Below are positions 56,100 to 64,000 of a DNA stretch of 64,000 nt, piece after piece. The DNA lies in NCBI RefSeq assembly GCF_004519315.1, contig NZ_SOZE01000008.1, positions 1 through 64,000 of the forward strand. The letters are read 5' to 3'. Made by a program: the position numbers and the translations under genes. The stretch's first letter is position 1. Every line of letters begins with the position of its first letter. The notes beneath the pieces were generated by a model, which ran no database searches, was not told the origin of the DNA, and saw nothing but the letters and a program-made list of their open reading frames with translations. This stretch comes from Mucilaginibacter psychrotolerans (GTDB taxonomy: Bacteria; Bacteroidota; Bacteroidia; Sphingobacteriales; Sphingobacteriaceae).

Positions 56100-56460
56100 A
56101 TTTGATAACTTCCATTATTTCCCGGCTTAGGCGGGTGATTTCGTCGATACAGTGCCGGAGCATCCCCGGCGGTATTCTCGGGTCGTTGCCTGTGTTGACC
56201 CAGATATTCATCGCCTTGGCGATTTGGTTTAGATTGCTGCCCTGCTTGCCCGTTTCGGCAAGCAGACGGATCAGTGTATTCCTGTCAAAACCGCCAGAGG
56301 CTTCATCCGCTTTTTTGCGGATGTAATCACTGACGCTCATTCCCTCACGGGCGGCGTTTTGTTCGATGATCTTTTTTTCAGCAAGCGAGACGCGAAAGCG
56401 GAAAACCGCATCGCGTTTTTCGCCGCCATTTTTTGGCGTGCGTTTCATTTGTCTTTCCAT
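56071..56460 (-). CDS. mobC: MobC-type relaxosome accessory protein
   Basis: 129 aa from ATG 56460 (MERQMKRTPK). The frame is open to 56553, but that start lies in a palindrome and adds a non-conserved leader; ATG 56448 is also possible. Ribbon-helix-helix N-terminal part (RDAVFRFRVSLAEKKIIEQN; GMSVSDYIRKKA) and the MobC signature GKQGSNLNQIAKAMN. It helps the relaxase open oriT. It overlaps the relaxase gene. Confidence 0.9.
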   Translation of the reverse strand: MERQMKRTPKNGGEKRDAVFRFRVSLAEKKIIEQNAAREGMSVSDYIRKKADEASGGFDRNTLIRLLAETGKQGSNLNQIAKAMNIWVNTGNDPRIPPGMLRHCIDEITRLSREIMEVIKYGYRRKNQG

Positions 56461-56535
56461 TTTTTCAAGAGGGTCAAGGGGGAATGTGTTCCCCTTGCAA
56501 GACGGTTTTGTGGTAACAAAACCATGTCTTGCGTT

Positions 56536-56553
56536 ATGATACCAAGGTATCAT
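56536..56553. promoter_or_regulatory. Perfect 18-bp palindrome upstream of mobC
   Basis: ATGATACC-AA-GGTATCAT. The ATGATAC half-site recurs upstream of the second relaxase (63085-63114) and near 62847. Likely an operator of a transfer regulator or part of oriT. Confidence 0.55.
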
Positions 56554-56714
56554 GACCGTCCGGTCCTATCAATAATCCGCACTGTGTCGAAACGTGCCGT
56601 TATGTTTCAATCTGAACGATTTGTTGGAAAATCTCTCAATTCATTCTTCGCGTTTCAAAAAAATTTGGAAATAATTTATCTGATTATTACCTTGCGATAA
56701 CCTTAATCATCACA

Positions 56715-58511
56715 ATGCCAAACAATTCCATCAAACAAAAGCTGGATGTAACCAGCGAACAATTAGAGGAACTATTTCGTAGCGAACCCAGCCCCGAAGC
56801 TTTGCCGAAACTCGGGTTATTCCTGCTCGGCACATTGCTCACACCGATTACGCTCGGCGGTGCATTGCTCGGTTATGGCAGGGCTTATAACCGCTTTTTT
56901 AAACCGCGCGATATTTACCCGCGGCTATACAATTTGCCGCCAATTGTCCGAGTGGCAATGCTTATCGGTGCTGTTGCGATATGGGTGGTGATCCTTATAT
57001 TGTTTTTTTTCTTTATTACGGCCTCCGGCATCGTCAATTCACGGAACAGCGCTGCTGTGGTGGCTTACCTGCTGGTCAATCTGTTGTTTACTTGCGTTGT
57101 CTACGGGATCTTCGCGAACTGGCGGCGAAACAAGGATGCACTTGCCGCTGAAATGGAAAAATTCGGTACCGCGCGTTTCGCTCATGCAGATGAATTGCAG
57201 GAATACGATGGACCAAAAGGCTTTTATATTGGCGGCGGTTATACGTTTGCCGATAAGGGGCATTTACTGACCGTAGCCGGAACGCGCGGCGGCAAAGGCA
57301 CAAACCTTATTGTACCGAATCTGCTGGGCGTGGGCGGTTATGAGGGGTCGTATGTGGTAATCGACCCCAAAGCGGAGTTGGCGGCGATCACCGGGCGCTA
57401 CCAGCGCGAAAGCGGCAAAAATGTCGTGATCTTGAATCCCTGGGATTTATTGTCCGAACATGTCGGGCAATCCAGTAGTTACAATCCGCTCGATATTTTA
57501 TCGGATAAGTCCAGCCCGCATCTGATCGATGATGCGGACATTATCGCAGAGATGATTGTCCCGGTTGAAAAGGACGATAAGAACAAATTCTTTACGGATA
57601 ATGCCCGTGGCATATTGTCCGGCTTGGTATTGCATCTGGCAACCACCCATGACAAACGCGAACGGACATTAGAAAAGCTTTGGAAATGGGTACGGCTCTC
57701 CGGCGATGATTGGGATAATCTGCTGGCGGATATGGCTATCAATATTGACCCGGTAAACGGCGAAGCAATACGCACTTCAGCCAACGCCATTCTGCAATTG
57801 ATGAAAGCCGGAGATAAAACCTTCGGCAGCATCATGGCTACATTGATACAATGCACGGACTTTCTGAAAAGCCCGTCTTTGCAAAAATCTATGCAGTCTG
57901 GTTTCGATCCGGCAACATTAAGCGAGGGCAACACCATTGTTTACGTGGTGATTCCTGTAGATAAACTACAATCGCATGCAAGATGGCTACGGCTCGTGGT
58001 CACCACCTGCATGCGTGCCGTGGTGCGCAAGCCTAACAAACGGGTGTGTTTCCTGCTCGATGAATTTGCAGCCCTCGGCTATCTCCCAGAAATTGAAAAT
58101 GCCCTGTCTACCTATGCCGGGTTCAATCTAACCGTTTGGGCAATCCTGCAATCGCTCATACAACTAAAAGGTATTTATGGCGATAAGTGGGAAGTGTTTG
58201 TTGGCAATACGGCGGTGAAGCAATATTTTTCGGTAAACGATAATTTTACTGCGGATTACATCAGCACAGCCATCGGGCAAACCTCCCATATCACGGGCAT
58301 AAAATCGCGGCTCGGGCTGGAAGACCCGAAAGCCAACGCCCGTCCGCTGGTTGCACCGGATGAAGTGCGGCGCGGATCAGGTGATGCTATGTTTGTGTTT
58401 ATTGGGGCAAAGCCGCCGACATTATTTGCGAAGCAACCCTATTATCAAATGGGGGAAGAAATGATTGGGAAGGATGGTAAAGCGAGGTTTGATAAAAATC
58501 CGTATCTGTAA
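56715..58511 (+). CDS. Type IV coupling protein (VirD4/TraG family)
   Basis: 598 aa. Two TM segments near the N-terminus (about 35-60 and 76-120), then the ATPase domain with Walker A VAGTRGGKGTNLIVPN, IDPKAELAAIT, and Walker B VCFLLDEFAALGYLPEIE. Role: brings the relaxase-DNA complex to the secretion channel. Divergent from mobC. Channel genes are not in this part of the element. Confidence 0.95.
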   Translation: MPNNSIKQKLDVTSEQLEELFRSEPSPEALPKLGLFLLGTLLTPITLGGALLGYGRAYNRFFKPRDIYPRLYNLPPIVRVAMLIGAVAIWVVILILFFFFITASGIVNSRNSAAVVAYLLVNLLFTCVVYGIFANWRRNKDALAAEMEKFGTARFAHADELQEYDGPKGFYIGGGYTFADKGHLLTVAGTRGGKGTNLIVPNLLGVGGYEGSYVVIDPKAELAAITGRYQRESGKNVVILNPWDLLSEHVGQSSSYNPLDILSDKSSPHLIDDADIIAEMIVPVEKDDKNKFFTDNARGILSGLVLHLATTHDKRERTLEKLWKWVRLSGDDWDNLLADMAINIDPVNGEAIRTSANAILQLMKAGDKTFGSIMATLIQCTDFLKSPSLQKSMQSGFDPATLSEGNTIVYVVIPVDKLQSHARWLRLVVTTCMRAVVRKPNKRVCFLLDEFAALGYLPEIENALSTYAGFNLTVWAILQSLIQLKGIYGDKWEVFVGNTAVKQYFSVNDNFTADYISTAIGQTSHITGIKSRLGLEDPKANARPLVAPDEVRRGSGDAMFVFIGAKPPTLFAKQPYYQMGEEMIGKDGKARFDKNPYL

Positions 58512-58619
58512 GCTTTAATTGCATTTTTTTATACCTCTACTTAGCTATATAGATATTAATCTCAGATTTTGATAATGACATGGCAAAATTAAATATCATT
58601 CACAAACTTTATAATTCCT

Positions 58620-60650
58620 ATGATAATAGATAAAGTACCGCATGTTTTAAGGGAAATGATTAGGAATAAGCAAGCCTGTCTTGTTTTAGGTGCCGGCGTT
58701 AGCATAGCTTCAAGTAATAATCATCCCACATCATCTTGGAAAGGACTTCTGAAAAATGGCATCAGTCACTGTAAAACTTATGGTACTCCTCCCCTTAATG
58801 AGGATGCATCAGGTAAGTTATTAGAGATTTTGGAGCTAAATGACATTGATAATTGGCTCGCAATAGCAACTTTGATTGAGAGAAAGTTAAAGTATCCAAA
58901 CAATCCAGAGTGGAACTCTTGGCTTTACGAATCTGTTGGCAGTATTAAAGTAAAAAATTATAACCTGTTAGAATCGATAATATCATTAGAACTGCCAATA
59001 CTTACAACGAACTACGACAATCTGTTTAGTGATAAATCTTTATCTTACCCTAAAAAAAGTATTACTTGGAAAGATAGATCTTCTGCGTTACATTTTAAAC
59101 AAAATCCATTAGATTATATTTTTCATTTACATGGTTCTTTCGTACAGGCAGACTCAGTGGTTTTAGGTATATCTTCTTACGAACATTTAATCAACAGTGA
59201 GTTTATACAATACATTCAAAGAAGTCTAAGTTTATCATATGGATTTATTTTTATTGGCTACGGGGCGGGATTTGACGATCCGAACTTCAGTGCATTGATT
59301 AGATTTTTATCAAGCTATGGTACACTGTCGCCCAATCAAAAACATTTTGTTTTAGTTAAAGAAGGCGACCAATTTTATTTCAATAATTTACCTAACATTT
59401 ATCCAGTTGTTTATGGAGAAAAACACGAAGATTTGCCTGTTTTTCTAAGAACATTGCCATTCAGCATAGAAAGATTCATTTATCGGTCTAAAAGAAAACA
59501 TGCTGAGCATATTAAATCTAATGAAACCTTCAAGGATATGGCTTATTGTCCCGACATGGTTTTTATTGAAAGCGGAACAGCTCAATTAAAAGATAAAGGC
59601 AAGATAGAAATTAGGAAACCTATAGCAATGGGAAGGTTTCCTGTTACTGTTGAAGAATGGAATATTTTTGTACATGAACGAGGGTATCATTATCGGAAAT
59701 TCACAATTGATAATAGGCGAATAAAGTTGCCTATTACAGGGATTTCATACTATGACGCGATTGATTATACGAATTGGTTGTCGGAAATCACCGGATATAA
59801 ATATAGACTACCATCAGAGAACGAATGGGAATATGCCGCTTTAGCGGGGAATGATGGAAACTTTTGGTGGGGAGAAGACCCCAACGTGATAAATGCGAAT
59901 TTTCGTGACTCTAAATTAGGAGAGCTAACAAATGTAGATACTTATCCCGCTAATAAATTTAATCTACAAGACTTCTTTGGAAACTGTTGGGAATGGACAG
60001 ATGACAATTATAGTTCGAACAGAGCTGAAACCGAGTTTACAGAGAAGCCTTATCAAACTAACAATAATTCTGAAAGCCAACGATCAAATGAACATATTTT
60101 AAAGGGTGGATGTTTTTATTATTCTTCTGATTTCATGAAAGCTTCATCAAGGATACATCTTGAACGAGAAAGTATTTTTAACAGTGTCGGTTTTAGAGTT
60201 GTAAGAGAAGTACACGCTATACTAAAGTCTGATGATTTTTACTACATTTTGTCAATATCATCTCCTTTTGCTATTGATTTTGAAATGAATAAAGAAATGA
60301 AACCGACTTTAAGTTATTTTAACATGTCTGAAAGCCAGTTATGGAACATCAAAATAGATAAAAATAACTTGGCGACTATATCACATTATAAAACAAAAAA
60401 AACACTGTGTTATTCGGAAGATCCCCAGGATTATTCCACACTAAAAATGTCTGAGACCTTAAATGACGTTAAACAACGGTCAAAGTACTCAATCAAAAAG
60501 ATATTAGGCGGTTACATGATAGTTTCAAGTAGATTCAATAAGGTAGTAGATTTAGAGGGTGCAAGAAAAGAAAATATTCCTGACCTAATAATGTTTGAAC
60601 CACATGGAAATTTCAATCAAGGGTGGCATTTTATACCAGTTAAATTTTAA
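58620..60650 (+). CDS. SIR2 + FGE/SUMF1 + ricin-like fusion protein (candidate defence effector)
   Basis: 676 aa in three parts. (1) SIR2-like domain, about 1-290: GAGVS at 24-28, TTNYD with Asn131, LHGS with His171, FIFIGYGAGFDD; the two residues that catalyse NAD cleavage in SIR2 NADases are both present, 40 apart. (2) FGE/SUMF1-type domain, about 312-530: GRFPVTVEEW, RLPSENEWEYAA, GNCWEW (454-459), KGGCF (495-499), GFRVVRE. The two cysteines that follow GG-S-F in true formylglycine enzymes are absent. (3) About 535-676: ricin-like beta-trefoil unit ending NQGWHFIPV. Family knowledge links SIR2 to NAD depletion in phage defence; the fusion's role is inferred. AT-rich cargo, first gene of a four-gene operon. 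Confidence 0.85.
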   Translation: MIIDKVPHVLREMIRNKQACLVLGAGVSIASSNNHPTSSWKGLLKNGISHCKTYGTPPLNEDASGKLLEILELNDIDNWLAIATLIERKLKYPNNPEWNSWLYESVGSIKVKNYNLLESIISLELPILTTNYDNLFSDKSLSYPKKSITWKDRSSALHFKQNPLDYIFHLHGSFVQADSVVLGISSYEHLINSEFIQYIQRSLSLSYGFIFIGYGAGFDDPNFSALIRFLSSYGTLSPNQKHFVLVKEGDQFYFNNLPNIYPVVYGEKHEDLPVFLRTLPFSIERFIYRSKRKHAEHIKSNETFKDMAYCPDMVFIESGTAQLKDKGKIEIRKPIAMGRFPVTVEEWNIFVHERGYHYRKFTIDNRRIKLPITGISYYDAIDYTNWLSEITGYKYRLPSENEWEYAALAGNDGNFWWGEDPNVINANFRDSKLGELTNVDTYPANKFNLQDFFGNCWEWTDDNYSSNRAETEFTEKPYQTNNNSESQRSNEHILKGGCFYYSSDFMKASSRIHLERESIFNSVGFRVVREVHAILKSDDFYYILSISSPFAIDFEMNKEMKPTLSYFNMSESQLWNIKIDKNNLATISHYKTKKTLCYSEDPQDYSTLKMSETLNDVKQRSKYSIKKILGGYMIVSSRFNKVVDLEGARKENIPDLIMFEPHGNFNQGWHFIPVKF

Positions 60651-60662
60651 ACCAATAAGAAA

Positions 60663-61133
60663 ATGAATCAAAAATATGTTTTGGAAATCGGAAATGTTGA
60701 TGATGCGCAAGTGAAACAACTTTTTAAGGAGGCAGACGATTATTATGCTACTTTATATCCTGACGAAAGTAATCATCCAGCTTTTTCAGAGGATTTTAAA
60801 ATAAGAAAATCTTATTTCATCATTGTTAGATCTGAGGATCAAATTGTAGGGTGCGGGGGTATTCTTGTTAAAGATAATACATGGGGCGAAGTTAAACGGA
60901 TGTATGTTTCTAAAGTGCATAGAAGAAATAAAATTGGTACAGAAATATTGCTTAATATCCTTAATTGGTCTACGCTTAATAATATTAATATATTAAAATT
61001 AGAGACTGGGATTTATCAACCCGAAGCAATTGCGTTATACGAAAAGTTTGGTTTTAAATTGATTGAACCTTTTGAAGGATATGAAGAGGATCCTAATAGT
61101 GTATTTTATGAAAAAAATTTAACGGAACTATGA
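60663..61133 (+). CDS. GNAT-family N-acetyltransferase (first of two in the operon)
   Basis: 156 aa. Acetyl-CoA-binding motif VSKVHRRNKIGTEILLNIL (R-x-x-x-x-I-G), preceded by IVGCGGILVKDN and followed by YEKFGFKLIEPFEGYEEDP. The substrate is unknown. Starts 12 bp after the SIR2 fusion gene, and its stop overlaps the desaturase start by 4 bp (ATGA). Confidence 0.88.
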   Translation: MNQKYVLEIGNVDDAQVKQLFKEADDYYATLYPDESNHPAFSEDFKIRKSYFIIVRSEDQIVGCGGILVKDNTWGEVKRMYVSKVHRRNKIGTEILLNILNWSTLNNINILKLETGIYQPEAIALYEKFGFKLIEPFEGYEEDPNSVFYEKNLTEL

Positions 61134-62059
61134 TTAGTACTCCAGCAGGCTATAAAATTCCAGATCAAATTAAATCTGATTTGGGTGATTTAAACAAGAC
61201 TAATCTTTCTATGTTTTTCTTTTACGTATTTTTTGATTATTTATTTATATGGCTACCAAGTACACTTTTATACGTATATAGAGAAGATATAGGTTATTTT
61301 ACGATCAGCGTATTATATATTCTTTGCATTTTGCTTTCAAGCCGATCGCTACGGGGATTAGAATGTGTGGTGCACGATGGATCTCATTTTAATTGGCTAA
61401 GGAAAAGCAGAAAAACAAACGACTTGCTAACTAATATTTTCGCAGCATTTGCAGTGTTTAGCACTGTAGAAAATTATCGAGCAAGTCATACTTTGCACCA
61501 TAAGTATCTTGGATCAGATGTAGATCCCGATTATAAAAGACACATTTTGTTGGGGTTATCGCAAATTGATAGAACGGATAGAAAGAAATATATTAGGCAG
61601 ATTATTACAAAATTACCCATCTATATTCCAAGTTGGTGGAGAGCTATCGGTACAGATTTTAGAACTTTAATAAAAGGAATAATTTGGAACCTGATTTTTT
61701 GCTCATTATTTTATCTGATATTAAACTCGGTTAGTTCCGTCATTGCTATTTGGCTTTTTGCTTATTTTATCCCTCTAACCGTATTTCTTCCTGTTTTAAG
61801 ATTTATCGGAGAAGCTGCTGAACACGACTATGAACAATTTGAAGTTGTCGTATCAAAAACATTCTCTAATACAGGAATAATACATAGGTTACTATTTCAT
61901 CCTCATAATGACGGCTACCATACAATTCATCACATTTTACCATCAATTCCTCATTATAAATTACCAAGCCTATATAAGAGATTAAAAGCTATTGATAAGG
62001 TTAAATTTGGCTCTATACTAAGAGAGAGGAAATATTTATTTACCAATAAAAACCCTTAA
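61130..62059 (+). CDS. Fatty-acid-desaturase-fold membrane protein
   Basis: 309 aa with about four TM helices (28-50, 54-72, two near 185-225). Three His boxes: HDGSH (82-86), HTLHH (120-124) and HTIHH (264-268), the di-iron signature of the FA_desaturase superfamily (desaturases, hydroxylases, ketolases). There is no cytochrome b5 domain. The exact reaction is unknown. Translationally coupled to the GNAT before it. Confidence 0.9.
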   Translation: MISTPAGYKIPDQIKSDLGDLNKTNLSMFFFYVFFDYLFIWLPSTLLYVYREDIGYFTISVLYILCILLSSRSLRGLECVVHDGSHFNWLRKSRKTNDLLTNIFAAFAVFSTVENYRASHTLHHKYLGSDVDPDYKRHILLGLSQIDRTDRKKYIRQIITKLPIYIPSWWRAIGTDFRTLIKGIIWNLIFCSLFYLILNSVSSVIAIWLFAYFIPLTVFLPVLRFIGEAAEHDYEQFEVVVSKTFSNTGIIHRLLFHPHNDGYHTIHHILPSIPHYKLPSLYKRLKAIDKVKFGSILRERKYLFTNKNP

Positions 62060-62062
62060 CAC

Positions 62063-62521
62063 ATGAATATTTATTTAAAAAAAATCGACTCAACAAATTG
62101 GGAAGACTGCATAAATTTGCACGTTGGACCAACACAAACCGGATTTATACTACCGAACGTGAATTCTTTAGCTGAATGGTCAGTTAAACCTGACGCTCAT
62201 GCATATGGAATTTTTAATGATGACAAAATTGTAGGTTTTGCCATGTTTCAAAAAGATGATGAAGGTATCTACGACATCCACAGATATATGATTGATTTCG
62301 CATACCAAGGCAAAGGAATTGGACTTAAAGCATTAGAAAAATTAGTTGAATTAATAATTTCATTATCCGAAGACATCGACAAAATAAAAATAATGTTTTT
62401 AGTGGAAAATTTGACAGCGGAAAAATTGTATAAAAAGGCTGGCTTCATTGATTCTAATAAGACGCTTTACAACGAAAAATGGCGATTCACCGAAAAGATA
62501 TTCTATTATTATCGTAAATAA
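62063..62521 (+). CDS. GNAT-family N-acetyltransferase similar to polyamine acetyltransferases
   Basis: 152 aa. The N-terminal half (INLHVGPTQTGFILPNVNSL, YGIFNDDKIVGFAMFQKDDE) and motif FAYQGKGIGLKALEKLVELI, then AEKLYKKAGFID, recall BltD/SpeG-like spermidine/diamine acetyltransferases. The likeness is by eye. Three bp after the desaturase stop; last gene before a strong terminator. Confidence 0.88.
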   Translation: MNIYLKKIDSTNWEDCINLHVGPTQTGFILPNVNSLAEWSVKPDAHAYGIFNDDKIVGFAMFQKDDEGIYDIHRYMIDFAYQGKGIGLKALEKLVELIISLSEDIDKIKIMFLVENLTAEKLYKKAGFIDSNKTLYNEKWRFTEKIFYYYRK

Positions 62522-62530
62522 AAACATGTG

Positions 62531-62563
62531 AGGATGACCTCTTTAAAAGAGGTCATCCTTTTT
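62531..62563. terminator. Bidirectional terminator closing the cargo operon
   Basis: AGGATGACCTC (62531-62541) and GAGGTCATCCT (62549-62559) form a perfect 11-bp stem with loop TTTAAAA and a T-run. It serves the cargo operon and the convergent excisionase-type gene. Confidence 0.9.
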
Positions 62564-62783
62564 AATAACATCCCTCTTTAACCATCCTTGCTATTTCATA
62601 GGCATCCCATCCATTCAGCTTAGTACTCCGCTTAAACGGTTTCGGATACCGCCCCGCTTTGATACCCCGATAAAACGTGGACCTGCTGATATTTAGTAAC
62701 TGCAATACTTCCTCCGTGTTCATGATCTTGGGGATAGTTAGTGTAGCTGGTGTTCCCATGGTTTCGATGGTTTGGTTCATCAT
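62562..62783 (-). CDS. AlpA/excisionase-type HTH protein
   Basis: 73 aa from the ATG at 62783 (MMNQTIETMGTPATLTIPKI); the frame is open to 62840, with other ATGs at 62810 and 62825. MerR-like/AlpA helix-turn-helix: IMNTEEVLQLLNISRSTFYR then GIKAGRYPKPFKRSTKLNGW. Family role: excision control or transfer-gene regulation of integrative elements. The end overlaps the shared terminator. Confidence 0.83.
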   Translation of the reverse strand: MMNQTIETMGTPATLTIPKIMNTEEVLQLLNISRSTFYRGIKAGRYPKPFKRSTKLNGWDAYEIARMVKEGCY

Positions 62784-62840
62784 ATATTCTTTCCTCTTAG
62801 GTGATTTCATTGTTGTTAATTGCATCGATACAATCCGCAT

Positions 62841-63097
62841 AAGCCTGTATCATGAGGATGCGCTGCCGCATAAAGCTTGAACGGTCGTAAGCCAGGTCTA
62901 CGCTAATTCCAACCTTCTCTCCGTACTTAAATCTAAGCTACGCTTAGGGAAGAAGTCTGATGAAATTCTTATTGACGGCAAACTCTGCTTTAGGAAGCAC
63001 TGCCAGGCTGTGCGCGGTAAAACCAAACCGTTATAGTTTGTTATTGATTATCTGATAATGACGGCGTGTCCGCGCTGTTTCGTTGTATCATCCATTC
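62841..63097. other. Intergenic region with palindromes, possible oriT or regulatory region
   Basis: No ORF. It contains CTAAGC-TAC-GCTTAG (62933-62947), a GTATCAT half-site (62847-62853) and, at its end, GTATCAT (63085-63091) facing two ATGATAC copies (63098 and 63107). Nic sites commonly lie upstream of MobF relaxase genes, but I cannot place one. Confidence 0.4.
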
Positions 63098-64000
63098 ATG
63101 ATACGTATGATACCAAGCAAGTCGTCGAGACATGCCAAAACCTATTTCTCCGATGCGTTGGAGAAAACGGATTACTATTTAGATAATCAGGAACTGCCCG
63201 GGCGGCTTGTTGGTCGCTTGGCGGATCGGTTGGGCGTTACTGGCCCTGCGACAAAAGATATATTCTTTGCCCTTTGCGAAAATATTAATCCACGTACCGG
63301 GCTGCCGCTTACCAGCCGAACCAAAGGGAACCGAACCGTCGGGTATGATATTAATTTCCATTGCCCCAAATCGGTAAGTGTCGTGCACACGTTGTCTGAT
63401 GATAACCATATCCTTATTGCTTTTGAGCAATCCGTCCGTGAAACGATGCAGGATATTGAAGCGGATGCAAAAACCCGTGTCCGAAAGCGCGGGGCTTGCG
63501 AAGATCGCGATACCAATGAACTGCTCTATGCCTCATTCACCCATCAAACAGCAAGGCCGGTGGACGGACATTTGCCGGACCCGCATTTGCACACCCATTG
63601 CTTTGTGTTTAACGCGACCTGGGATGAAGCCGAACAACAAATTAAAGCTGGCCAGTTTCGCGATATTAACCGTGATATGCCGTATTATCAGGCGCGGTTT
63701 CATAAAACACTTTCGGATAAACTGACGGATTTAGGCTATGGCATACGCCGCACCAATCAATCCTTTGAAATTGAAAACGTGCCGCAAGTGGCCATTGACC
63801 TGTTCAGCAAACGCACCAGCGAGATCGGCCAAATTGCGAAGGACAAGGGTATTACCGATGCCAGGGCATTAGGTGAACTTGGTGCCAAAACCCGCGCTAA
63901 GAAACAAAAAGGTTTATCTATGGATGAACTTAAATTGACGTGGCGAAACCAGTTGCGGGAACTCGCAAAACACTATTCGCACGACGGTACAAAGCCTGTA
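63098..64000 (+). CDS. MobF/TrwC-type relaxase, partial (runs off the window)
   Basis: The first 301 codons. ATG 63098 (or 63107) begins MIRMIPSKSSRHAKTYFSDA. Catalytic Tyr candidates are in LEKTDYYLDNQELPGR. Then NFHCPKSVSVVHTLSDD and the His triad DPHLHTHCFVFN, all typical of the TrwC relaxase domain. A helicase part would be expected further on, outside the window. The start codons lie inside ATGATAC repeats, suggesting control by the factor that binds them. Confidence 0.9.
   Translation, partial: MIRMIPSKSSRHAKTYFSDALEKTDYYLDNQELPGRLVGRLADRLGVTGPATKDIFFALCENINPRTGLPLTSRTKGNRTVGYDINFHCPKSVSVVHTLSDDNHILIAFEQSVRETMQDIEADAKTRVRKRGACEDRDTNELLYASFTHQTARPVDGHLPDPHLHTHCFVFNATWDEAEQQIKAGQFRDINRDMPYYQARFHKTLSDKLTDLGYGIRRTNQSFEIENVPQVAIDLFSKRTSEIGQIAKDKGITDARALGELGAKTRAKKQKGLSMDELKLTWRNQLRELAKHYSHDGTKPV

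Noticed and set aside
58620..60650. A standard Thoeris ThsA or a plain SIR2 defence protein
   Set aside because: No TIR-domain partner gene is adjacent, and the C-terminal parts are FGE-like and ricin-like, not the SLOG domain of ThsA.
1..64000. CRISPR array or diversity-generating retroelement
   Set aside because: I saw no regularly spaced repeats of suitable length, no cas genes and no reverse transcriptase. The FGE-like fold in the SIR2 fusion is not accompanied by a template repeat.

Overview
The window looks like a chromosome segment of a Sphingobacteriaceae-type Bacteroidota, most like Mucilaginibacter or Pedobacter. This rests on family content, not on a search: a SusC/SusD pair controlled by a hybrid two-component regulator, TamB next to TsaD, fused RibBA, LptF/G-type permeases, TAnnTTTG promoter boxes and little Shine-Dalgarno use. 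The left two thirds (1 to about 43,590) are host chromosome. The right third (about 43,600 to past 64,000) is an integrated mobile element that runs off the window.

Host part. (1) 166-14225 is a polysaccharide utilisation locus: a divergent hybrid sensor/AraC regulator, SusC, SusD, a DUF3823-like lipoprotein, a GH2 enzyme and a GH127-type beta-L-arabinofuranosidase. The hydrolases suggest a glycan with galactose or uronic acid and L-arabinofuranose residues. (2) 14438-16519 holds three AT-rich genes unlike their neighbours (a Cys-rich zinc-ribbon protein, a SEC-C-tailed protein, a one-TM protein), followed by palindrome-rich DNA and a glycine-rich-domain membrane protein. (3) 18248-43433 is mostly housekeeping: response regulator, aconitase, PQQ-type sugar dehydrogenase, esterase, polysaccharide deacetylase, TolC plus an HlyD-type adaptor, glycerol-3-phosphate dehydrogenase, DEAD-box helicase, a RelE/ParE toxin-antitoxin pair, TsaD, TamB, RibBA, LptF/G permease and a START-like protein. 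GC-rich palindromic repeats are scattered between these genes, and two of them supply the ends of coding sequences.

Mobile element. The left junction lies inside a tRNA-Met gene. Its 5' half is present up to the anticodon loop, then the sequence diverges, and a perfect 7-bp inverted repeat around a 9-bp spacer marks the probable recombination core. A tyrosine integrase follows, then a Fic protein. Next comes a leftward block with lipoproteins, a TlpA-type thioredoxin, a tiny Cys-rich ORF, a radical SAM/SPASM maturase with an overlapping candidate precursor peptide, and a serine recombinase. Upstream of that recombinase is a 110-bp segment bounded by 18-bp inverted repeats (17/18 identical). 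It contains a canonical Bacteroidota promoter box that now faces away from the block, so the peptide genes may be phase variable. Mobilisation genes follow: MobC, a MobP-like relaxase, a VirD4/TraG coupling protein and, at the right edge, a second relaxase of MobF/TrwC type.

Between the coupling protein and the MobF relaxase is an AT-rich, tightly spaced four-gene cargo operon (58620-62521). It encodes a SIR2 + FGE/SUMF1 + ricin-like-lectin fusion protein, a GNAT acetyltransferase, a fatty-acid-desaturase-fold membrane protein and a second GNAT resembling polyamine acetyltransferases. The SIR2 part keeps its catalytic Asn and His, but the FGE part lacks the active-site cysteine pair. This operon is the best candidate in the window for an undescribed (probably defence) system. 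The second is the phase-variable radical SAM peptide locus.
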